From the NCBI GenBank assembly GCA_945878795.1, contig CAMDWF010000180.1, positions 1 through 5,471 of the forward strand: a stretch of DNA of 5,471 nt, written 5' to 3'. Numbering within the stretch: the stretch's first letter is position 1; the number at the start of each line of letters is the position of its first letter. The notes under the pieces were generated by a model that was not told where the DNA came from, did no database searches, and saw only the letters and a list, made by a program, of their open reading frames with translations. The position numbers and the translations under genes are program-made. Shown in pieces: positions 1-4,433 of the stretch. Source of the stretch: Synechococcus sp. UW140 (lineage in GTDB: Bacteria > Cyanobacteriota > Cyanobacteriia > PCC-6307 > Cyanobiaceae).

Positions 1-478
1 CGCTCTCCAACCGCTCCCCCCTGCCAAAACTCAATTGCAGACCCCCGGCCAGGCAGTAGGGCACATCCGAACCCAAGGTGGCTGCCAGCTCCATCAAGGC
101 GGCGGGCTCAAGGGCAACGCCCCAGAGCAGCTGGAGACCCAGCAACGTGGCGGCCGCATCGCTGGAGCCCCCCGCCAGTCCGGCTCCCACCGGAATCCTT
201 TTCTGGAGACTGATTGCCGCCCCTAGTTCCGGCAACCCCAGCCTGGCGCGCAGCCCTTCGGCCGCCCGCAAAATGAGATTGTCGGGCCCGCTGCTGAGGC
301 TGGGGTCATCACAGGAGAGGCTGAGTCGGCCGTCGGCGGTCGGGCGCAAATCGAGACGGTCAACCAGCTCAAGGGTCTGCATCACCATCGCCAGCTCGTG
401 GAAGCCGTCGCTGCGCAGGCCCAGCACTTCTAGATGCAGATTGATCTTGGCCGGGGCCCATACGGTCAGCTCAGCCAT
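1..478 (-). CDS. ispE: 4-diphosphocytidyl-2-C-methyl-D-erythritol kinase, N-terminal half (runs off left edge)
   Basis: This cytosolic GHMP-family kinase phosphorylates CDP-methylerythritol with ATP in the MEP pathway for isoprenoid precursors. The visible 159 residues carry the family landmarks: the N-terminal APAKINLHLEVLG segment with the expected substrate-side Lys at residue 11, the glycine-rich ATP loop PVGAGLAGGSSDAA at about 96-109, and the GSDVPYCLAGG motif whose Asp138 matches the catalytic Asp of the family. Family members are usually about 300 residues, so roughly half is present; the rest, including the C-terminal GHMP motif, lies left of the window. The ATG at 478-476 is chosen because MAELTVWAPAKIN is a normal start for the family. 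The ATG lies inside the last codons of rsmA: the eight bases ATGGCTGA are shared, which implies translational coupling within one operon. No separate promoter is visible. The identification is secure; only the C-terminal half is unseen. Confidence 0.96.
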   Translation of the reverse strand, partial: MAELTVWAPAKINLHLEVLGLRSDGFHELAMVMQTLELVDRLDLRPTADGRLSLSCDDPSLSSGPDNLILRAAEGLRARLGLPELGAAISLQKRIPVGAGLAGGSSDAAATLLGLQLLWGVALEPAALMELAATLGSDVPYCLAGGLQLSFGRGERLES

Positions 479-1328
479 TAGCGGGGGGCGCGAACGCCGC
501 AGCAGGAATAGCCGGATTCAAGCCGGCCGCCAGGGCGAGCCAGCGGCTGGGGGAGAGTTCCTGGGGCCGGGCCGCCAAATCGACACCGGCGACCACGGCC
601 ACGGACTGCAGCTGATCGGGAGGCAGCAGGCCGGTGAGGGTGTTGCGCAACATCTTGCGCCGCGAGGCGAAACAACGCCGCAGCAGCGAATCGAGAACCC
701 CGGCCCCTGCGGCTGCCAGGCGGTTGCCGGGGGCAAACGGTTCGATCAGCAGGACCTCCGAATCCACCTTCGGGGAAGGCTTGAAACAGCGGGGCGGCAC
801 CGGGCAGACCAAACGGCAGTGGCCCAACAGTTGCATGCGCACACTCAGGGCCGCGTAGGCCGACGTTCCCGCTTGGGCCCGGATGCGCTCGCCCACCTCC
901 CGCTGCACCAGCAACACCAGGCGCTCGAAGGGGGGGGTCAACGGGGCCTCCAGGCTGCCCACCAGCCTCTGCAGCAGGGGGCCAGTGATGTTGTAAGGGA
1001 TGTTGGCCACCACCTTGGTGCTGGCCCTGGGGCCCTGGCGCTCGATCGGTACCCGCAGCGCGTCGCCCTCGATCAACTGGAAGCGGGGGTCCGGGCCAAA
1101 GCGCTGCTTCAGGCCCGCGACCAGATCCCTATCCAGTTCGATCGCCTCCAGGGCCGCCAGATCGCAGGCCAGCAACCGCTCGGTGAGGGCGCCGCGCCCG
1201 GGTCCCACCTCCAGCACCCGATCGTGGGGTTGCAGGGCCGCCGCTGCCACGATCTGATCAAGCACGGCGGCGTCGATGAGCCAATGCTGGCCGAAGCGGT
1301 GCCGGGCACGGTGGCCGCTGAAGGTCAT
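471..1328 (-). CDS. rsmA: 16S rRNA (adenine(1518)-N6/adenine(1519)-N6)-dimethyltransferase
   Basis: RsmA (KsgA) uses S-adenosylmethionine to dimethylate two adjacent adenines in the 3'-terminal hairpin of 16S rRNA during late small-subunit assembly. The 285-residue product is close to the usual size (about 270-290). It starts MTFSGHRARHRFGQHWL, the typical substrate-binding N-terminus. SAM motif I is EVGPGRGALTERLL (about 40-53), the acidic motif II ends ELDRD (64-68), GDA is at 88-90, the catalytic NIPYNIT motif is at 109-115, and FKPSPKVDS (182-190) is the conserved motif after the catalytic core. The helical C-terminal domain is complete, ending FAPPANG. The frame stays open upstream to 1700, but the ATG at 1328-1326 gives the family N-terminus and has a weak GGTGG ribosome site in front; longer starts would cover the divergent neighbour. 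It overlaps ispE by 8 bases, a gene order I recall as common in cyanobacteria. A run of eight G (930-937, plus strand) sits inside it but the frame is intact. Confidence 0.97.
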   Translation of the reverse strand: MTFSGHRARHRFGQHWLIDAAVLDQIVAAAALQPHDRVLEVGPGRGALTERLLACDLAALEAIELDRDLVAGLKQRFGPDPRFQLIEGDALRVPIERQGPRASTKVVANIPYNITGPLLQRLVGSLEAPLTPPFERLVLLVQREVGERIRAQAGTSAYAALSVRMQLLGHCRLVCPVPPRCFKPSPKVDSEVLLIEPFAPGNRLAAAGAGVLDSLLRRCFASRRKMLRNTLTGLLPPDQLQSVAVVAGVDLAARPQELSPSRWLALAAGLNPAIPAAAFAPPANG

Positions 1329-1341
1329 GAACCACCCGCAC

Positions 1342-1362
1342 ACAGACTTCCACATTGTCTGT
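1342..1362. promoter_or_regulatory. Divergent intergenic control region with a 6-bp inverted repeat
   Basis: Only 46 bp separate the rsmA ATG (minus) from the ATG of the small secreted protein (plus). Inside it ACAGAC (1342-1347) and GTCTGT (1357-1362) form a perfect inverted repeat around a 9-base spacer. On the minus strand GACAAT (1359-1354) is a weak -10-like hexamer, four of six matches to TATAAT, for rsmA. The repeat could be a small operator for one or both genes. A 6-bp repeat is short enough to arise by chance, so the call is weak. Confidence 0.25.
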
Positions 1363-1374
1363 CTCCCTGTTGCC

Positions 1375-1707
1375 ATGACCTCCTGTCCCCCCATGGATGC
1401 CCCAGGCCGCAAGGGGCCCGGATCCCCAGGCCGCCCCAGACCCGGCGGCCCGGGGATCCGGGCTCGGACCCTGGCCCTTGCCCTGGCGGCCCTGGGCCCC
1501 TGGCCGCTGGCCGCTCGGGCCGAACCCAGCCGCACGGCCGAATCGATCTGGAGCCAGGACGACGCCAGCCAACGGGCCCTGCAGCTCGTGCCCGCCGGCG
1601 CCCAGGTGGACGGCACCTCCTGCCAGGAGATCGGCGTCGGCAGCATGGGGGGCCTGCCCCGTTTTCGCTGCACGGTGCGCTTCAGCACCAGCGGCGCCAA
1701 CCCCTGA
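1375..1707 (+). CDS. Small secreted protein of unknown function with two cysteines
   Basis: I cannot name this 110-residue protein. After a basic, Gly/Pro/Arg-rich leader (about 11-31) comes a hydrophobic run TLALALAALGPWPLA (32-46) and an AARA-EP site, which together look like a Sec signal peptide cleaved after residue 49. The predicted mature part is about 61 residues and carries two Cys (83 and 99, in TSCQEIG and RFRCTVRF) that could form a disulphide in the periplasm or outside the cell. I have an impression of similar small two-Cys exported proteins in picocyanobacteria, but this is not verified. The start is uncertain: ATG 1375 or ATG 1393 (six residues shorter); neither has a Shine-Dalgarno match, and the frame is also open upstream to 1276, which would overlap rsmA. 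The leader-coding part contains a strong 48-nt hairpin (1416-1463), which explains its odd Pro/Gly composition. It converges with yraN, the stops being 24 bp apart. Confidence 0.72.
   Translation: MTSCPPMDAPGRKGPGSPGRPRPGGPGIRARTLALALAALGPWPLAARAEPSRTAESIWSQDDASQRALQLVPAGAQVDGTSCQEIGVGSMGGLPRFRCTVRFSTSGANP
1416..1463. repeat. Long near-perfect inverted repeat (20-nt arms, 8-nt loop)
   Basis: Bases 1416-1435 and 1444-1463 are reverse complements at 19 of 20 positions; the single mismatch is A1428 opposite C1451. The loop is CCAGACCC (1436-1443). Each arm contains GGATCC next to a run of C or G. Outside the arms a G-U wobble (1415/1464) and a G-C pair (1414/1465) could extend the stem in RNA. 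It lies in the first third of the small secreted-protein gene and about 90 bp upstream of the rsmA start, so it could form in a transcript on either strand. No T-tract follows it on either strand, so it is not a standard terminator. I see no second copy in the window. Confidence 0.85.
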
Positions 1708-1731
1708 ACGGCCTTGCACTGGGGGCCCCAT

Positions 1732-2115
1732 TCATCCGAGCCGGATCCAGCGCACCGGACCCGAGCGGGGGGGCAATGGCACCAGGGCCGCTACCTGCTC
1801 CACCGGTCTATCGGCCCAGGCGGGGTGGTCCACCAACCAGCAATCCCAAGCGCGCTGCAAGCGCAGACGCTTTTGCCAGCGCAGGGCGGCCGTGCCGCCC
1901 CCATCCCAGGCGTTGACCCCCCGGCCCTTGACCTCAACCAACAGCAAACGCCCGGGCTTGGCTACCACCAGATCGAGCTCCCCCCAGCGGCAGCGCCAAT
2001 TGCGCGACACAAGCCGCCAGCCCCTGCCTTGCAGGAGCCGCAGGGCCCGTTGCTCGGCCCAGGCTCCCTGACGTTGGGCCACCGTGCGGGGCAAGATCGG
2101 CAATGCGGTTGACAC
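1732..2115 (-). CDS. YraN/UPF0102 family endonuclease-like protein
   Basis: The 127-residue product matches the YraN (UPF0102) family, small PD-(D/E)XK-fold proteins related to Holliday-junction-resolvase-like nucleases, whose cellular substrate is not settled. Family landmarks are G-x-W-A-E near the N-terminus (17-21), the block RNWRCRWGELDLV (38-50), which supplies the acidic residues Glu46 and Asp48, and LLLVEVKGR (57-65) with the Glu61-x-Lys63 pair. These complete the metal-binding motif, so the active site looks intact. Length is typical (about 115-130). No ATG lies near the N-terminus; I chose the GTG at 2115-2113 because AGGGA lies six bases upstream at good Shine-Dalgarno spacing. In-frame TTG or GTG codons slightly further in are alternatives. 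The frame is open far upstream to 2532, but that is antisense to the next gene. The ribosome site lies in a small palindrome (2115-2128). The gene converges with the small secreted-protein gene and diverges from the next one. Confidence 0.88.
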   Translation of the reverse strand: MSTALPILPRTVAQRQGAWAEQRALRLLQGRGWRLVSRNWRCRWGELDLVVAKPGRLLLVEVKGRGVNAWDGGGTAALRWQKRLRLQRAWDCWLVDHPAWADRPVEQVAALVPLPPRSGPVRWIRLG

Positions 2116-2128
2116 CAGGGTTCCCTGG
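2115..2128 (-). promoter_or_regulatory. Palindrome covering the yraN ribosome-binding site and start
   Basis: CCAGGG-TT-CCCTGG is a perfect inverted repeat. Read on the minus strand as RNA it can fold as a 5-bp stem (CCAGG/CCTGG) with a GAAC loop that holds the AGGGA Shine-Dalgarno, and its last base is followed at once by the rest of the GTG start. Such a hairpin would tend to hide the ribosome site. It is short, and function is inferred only from position. Confidence 0.3.
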
Positions 2129-2197
2129 CATCGCCTGGATGGCTGGGCAACGGCACGCCGAAGGCGACACACTGGTACCGAGTCGATCGGCGCCCCG

Positions 2198-2650
2198 ATG
2201 AGCTTCGATGCCCGCAGCCGTGAACGGCTGGAGGCCCTCGGCCGCCAGCTACCCCAAAAACTGCCCCCCCCCGCCCCTGCCGCGCCAACCCCTAAAGGGG
2301 ACCAGGCCCCCCAGGGTCGCCACCCCCTGGAACTGGAGCGCAATCCGGAGCAACTCTTTCGGGAACTGATGCAAGCCAGCGCCGATGGCACGGTGCCGCC
2401 GCACCTGCTCGATCGATTGCGGCAACTTGAAAGCGGCCCCAAACGCACCGACCTGGCCCGGGCAAGCGATTCCCCGGCTGGAAGCACCTCTGGATCTACG
2501 GCCGCCGGCGCCGCCGCGCCGCGCCAGCACAAAACGTCCAGGCGCCGTTCGGGCCAGGGCCCGCTGGTACCCCGCCGCGGGGAGGGGGCTGACGCCGAGC
2601 TCTACACCTCGTTCCAGCAACTGCTGCTGGAAGACGAAGATCTGGATTAG
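2198..2650 (+). CDS. Low-complexity protein of unknown function
   Basis: I do not recognise a named family for this 150-residue protein. It has no signal peptide or membrane segment and is probably cytoplasmic. It begins with a short charged helix (MSFDARSRERLEALGRQL), followed by a Pro/Ala linker (about 22-40), then a more ordered block with NPEQLFRELMQ and VPPHLLDRLRQ (49-76). A Ser/Ala/Gly- and Arg-rich disordered stretch follows (about 90-130), and the protein ends in an acidic tail (LYTSFQQLLLEDEDLD, 135-150). The two ordered blocks look like short protein-interaction helices. The ATG at 2198 is chosen because the residues before it, in a frame open from 2084, are basic and irregular and would overlap the yraN start; no clear Shine-Dalgarno is present. 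The 76 bp to umuC contain that gene's own operator, so the two are probably transcribed separately. A run of nine C (2264-2272) lies inside the Pro linker. Confidence 0.7.
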   Translation: MSFDARSRERLEALGRQLPQKLPPPAPAAPTPKGDQAPQGRHPLELERNPEQLFRELMQASADGTVPPHLLDRLRQLESGPKRTDLARASDSPAGSTSGSTAAGAAAPRQHKTSRRRSGQGPLVPRRGEGADAELYTSFQQLLLEDEDLD

Positions 2651-2677
2651 GCGCCAGAACTGGAGCCTCGCAGCCAA

Positions 2678-2706
2678 CCGACTATCCAGTACAGGCGTAC
2701 TAGGAT
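2678..2706 (+). promoter_or_regulatory. Putative umuC core promoter overlapping the SOS operator
   Basis: TAGGAT (2701-2706) matches four of six bases of a sigma-70 -10 hexamer. Seventeen bases upstream, CCGACT (2678-2683) matches three of six of the -35. The LexA-type palindrome fills the spacer. The predicted start would be near 2713, leaving a leader of roughly 14 nt before the ATG at 2727. The hexamers are weak, as is common for SOS promoters, and the call leans on the operator's position. Confidence 0.4.
2688..2701. promoter_or_regulatory. LexA-type SOS operator upstream of umuC
   Basis: AGTAC-AGGC-GTACT is a perfect 5+5 inverted repeat with a 4-base spacer, ending 25 bp before the umuC ATG. 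From memory, cyanobacterial SOS boxes have the form AGTAC-N4-GTACT, and the Anabaena LexA site is written RGTACNNNDGTWCB; this site fits except for C at the D position. Its placement directly in front of a umuC, a classic SOS gene, makes the call strong. It lies between weak -35-like and -10-like hexamers, so bound LexA would block RNA polymerase and damage-induced LexA loss would switch umuC on. I see no second such site in the window. Confidence 0.82.
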
Positions 2707-2726
2707 GGCGTGGACCGCCAGGGACC

Positions 2727-4109
2727 ATGGCCAGCGCGATCGTGCTCATCGATGGCAACAACTTCTATGCCTCCTGCGAAGCAGTGCTCGATCCAGGGGT
2801 CATCGGCAGGCCCCTGGTTGTGCTCTCCAACAACGACGGCTGCATCGTCTCGCGCAGCGCCGAAGCCCGCGCCCTGGGCATTCCCATGGGGGCGCCCTAC
2901 TTCCAAGTGCAACGGCAGCTGCAGCAGCAGCAGGTGATCGTGCGCAGCTCCAACTACGGCCTTTATGCCGACATGAGCCAGCGCCTGATGGCCACCCTCG
3001 AACCGTGGGTGGAAGAACTGGAGGTTTATTCGATCGATGAGGCCTTCGGGCGACTGCGACGTCCGCCAGCCCAAGCGGCAGCAAGGGACCGCCTGGGGAC
3101 GCCCCGCGCCACGGAACCGCAAGGCCAGGACCCAGAGGGCCAGAACCCAGAGGGCCAAGGCCTAGCCGGCCCCGACCTGACGGCCTGGGGACAGGCGCTG
3201 CGCCAGCGGGTGCGCCGGGATCTGGGGCTGCCGGTGGCCATCGGCATCGCCCCGACCAAAGTGTTGGCCAAGCTGGCCAATCGCATCGCCAAGCAGCATC
3301 CCCAATACCGCCAGCAGGGGGTGTTCGATCTGGCGGCGGTGGCCGATCCGGACCCCTGGCTGGAAGCGGTGGCCATCGAAGAGGTGTGGGGCATCGGCCG
3401 CCAGCTGTCGCGCTGGTGCCGTCTGCGGGGCATTGCCAATGCCCGCCAATTGCGGGACATGCCGCCGGGCGAACTGCGGCGCCGCTGTGGCGTCGTCGGG
3501 CTGCGTCTGCAGCTGGAGTTGCGGGGATCCAGCTGCCTGCCCCTGGTGGAAGCCACGCCAGCCAAACAGGAAACCTGCGTCAGCCGCAGCTTCAGCACCC
3601 CCATCACCACCCGGGCCGAACTGCGCGAAGCGGTGGCCACCTACCTCAGCCGCGCCGCCGAAAAACTGCGCCGTCAGCAGCAGCTAGCCAGTGCGATCAC
3701 CGTCTTCGTGCGCAGCAGCCCCTTTGATGGCACGGTTTTTTACAGCAATGCCGCCACCGTGGTGCTGCCGCTGGCCAGCCAGGACACGGCCGTGCTGCTG
3801 AAGGCGGCCCTGCCCCTAACCGACCAGCTGTTCCGCCCCCACAAACCCCTGCGCAAGGCCGGCGTGCTCTTGCAGGGTCTGCAACCGCAAAGCCTGCTGC
3901 AACACCACCTGCTGGCACCGCTGTCCAGCGAAGAGCAGGCACGACGGGAGGCCCTGCTGGCCGCGGTGGATGGCCTCAACCGGCGCTTCGGCAGCGGCAC
4001 GCTGCAATGGGCGGCCTGCGGCCTCAGCCCGGCCTGGACGATGCGCCGCTCCCGTCTGTCCCGGGCTGCCACCACCCGGCTCAGCGATGTGCCGGTGGTG
4101 CGGGCCTAA
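2727..4109 (+). CDS. umuC: DNA polymerase V catalytic subunit UmuC (Y-family translesion polymerase)
   Basis: UmuC, with processed UmuD, forms error-prone polymerase V, which copies past lesions during the SOS response. The 460-residue product has the full family order. LIDGNNFYASCE (7-18) supplies metal-binding Asp9 and the likely steric-gate Tyr14. VVLSNNDGCIVSRSAEARALGI (31-52) is a UmuC-type finger motif, and YSIDEAF (101-107) gives catalytic Asp104 and Glu105. VAIGIAPTKVLAKLANRIAK (170-189) closes the palm, and the thumb has VWGIGRQLSRW (220-230). The little-finger domain follows, ending ATTRLSDVPVVRA. All catalytic residues are present, so it should be active. It is longer than the E. 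coli protein (422) mainly because of a Gly/Pro/Gln-rich insertion after SIDEAF (about 112-150). The ATG at 2727 is preceded by GGGA at short spacing and gives the normal N-terminus; the frame is open from 2385 but that overlaps another gene. No umuD is adjacent. The clamp-binding QLxLF segment is degenerate. Confidence 0.96.
   Translation: MASAIVLIDGNNFYASCEAVLDPGVIGRPLVVLSNNDGCIVSRSAEARALGIPMGAPYFQVQRQLQQQQVIVRSSNYGLYADMSQRLMATLEPWVEELEVYSIDEAFGRLRRPPAQAAARDRLGTPRATEPQGQDPEGQNPEGQGLAGPDLTAWGQALRQRVRRDLGLPVAIGIAPTKVLAKLANRIAKQHPQYRQQGVFDLAAVADPDPWLEAVAIEEVWGIGRQLSRWCRLRGIANARQLRDMPPGELRRRCGVVGLRLQLELRGSSCLPLVEATPAKQETCVSRSFSTPITTRAELREAVATYLSRAAEKLRRQQQLASAITVFVRSSPFDGTVFYSNAATVVLPLASQDTAVLLKAALPLTDQLFRPHKPLRKAGVLLQGLQPQSLLQHHLLAPLSSEEQARREALLAAVDGLNRRFGSGTLQWAACGLSPAWTMRRSRLSRAATTRLSDVPVVRA
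3124..3160 (+). repeat. 15-bp tandem repeat inside umuC
   Basis: Bases 3124-3138 and 3139-3153 are the same 15-bp unit with one mismatch (GGAC versus GAAC), followed by a seven-base partial third unit. It is in frame and encodes GQDPE-GQNPE-GQG at residues 133-145, within the insertion after the catalytic SIDEAF motif. It looks like slippage growth of a disordered loop. Confidence 0.85.
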
Positions 4110-4162
4110 ATGGGATCAGTTCAACAGGCGCTTTCAAGCTGGAGCAGAACAAATCCTGATCG

Positions 4163-4183
4163 CGATCGGGCGAGTCCCGATCG
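4163..4183 (+). terminator. Hairpin downstream of umuC, possible terminator
   Basis: CGATCGGG and CCCGATCG pair perfectly (8 bp) around the loop CGAGT, 53 bp after the umuC stop. No T-tract follows, so a standard intrinsic terminator is not shown. A second hairpin, GGCGTGG/CCACGCC (4203-4223), and a T-rich stretch (4250-4259) lie further on. Together they could end the umuC transcript. Confidence is low because stem and T-tract are not joined. Confidence 0.35.
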
Positions 4184-4238
4184 GGCTGGGTAGGGGACCC
4201 AAGGCGTGGGCCAGGGCCACGCCGGGCCAGACGGCTGA

Positions 4239-4433
4239 CGGATCGCTGGTTTTCTTTCTAAAGGGCTTGGATTCGATTCAACGCTCTGGACGTCGTGTGG
4301 AGCCATCAATCCAGGCGACACATTTGAGATCAGCTATACTGGAGACTTAAATGTTGGCGATAGCTATAGTCTTAAAGTCACTAATATCAATGATTCTTTT
4401 ACTAATAGCCAAGCATTTCAAAATGTCCAATTC
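4239..4433 (+). other. In-frame coding remnant upstream of the 4434 gene; no start codon
   Basis: Just after an in-frame TGA (4236-4238) the reading frame of the 4434-4952 gene is open, and from about 4266 it reads like exported beta-sandwich protein, for example PGDTFEISYTGDLNVGDSYS and KVTNINDSFTNSQAFQNVQF, with no break into the residues after 4434. No in-frame ATG, GTG or TTG occurs here, and I found no signal peptide in the other two frames between umuC and this point. GC content falls sharply here (33 of 100 bases at 4341-4440 by hand count). The simplest reading is that the gene's 5' end, with its signal peptide, has been lost and this is leftover coding sequence. The stretch from 4110 to 4238 is non-coding and holds only the hairpins after umuC. 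Confidence 0.65.

Noticed and set aside
78..1916. Very long plus-strand open frame (612 codons) opposite ispE and rsmA
   Set aside because: It is antisense to two clearly identified genes and has a biased Arg/Pro/Gly/Gln composition with no recognisable motif. Long antisense frames are expected in DNA this GC-rich.
2264..2272. Run of nine C, a possible phase-variation tract
   Set aside because: It encodes Pro codons in a Pro-rich linker of an intact frame; one short tract in high-GC DNA is not evidence of switching. The eight-G run at 930-937 in rsmA is rejected for the same reason.
1732..2532. Longer yraN with an ATG start at 2532
   Set aside because: The extra 139 residues are antisense to the 2198 gene, are Arg/Ser/Gly-rich and match nothing in the YraN family, which starts near the GTG at 2115.
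2385..2726. N-terminal extension of umuC in the same open frame
   Set aside because: It overlaps the 2198 gene in another frame, crosses the SOS operator, and the family N-terminus fits the ATG at 2727.
3026..3640. 204-codon minus-strand open frame inside umuC
   Set aside because: Shadow of umuC: low-complexity Ser/Arg/Ala/Pro composition, no motif, no ribosome site.
4158..4170. HIP1-type octamer (GCGATCGC) typical of many cyanobacteria
   Set aside because: Only related strings such as GATCGCGATC occur; I found no exact GCGATCGC in the window, so it gives no support either way.
4335..4340. TATACT as a -10 promoter for the low-GC gene
   Set aside because: It is a good hexamer but lies within sequence that reads as protein, in a low-GC stretch where such matches are frequent, and no -35 is found 16-18 bp upstream.
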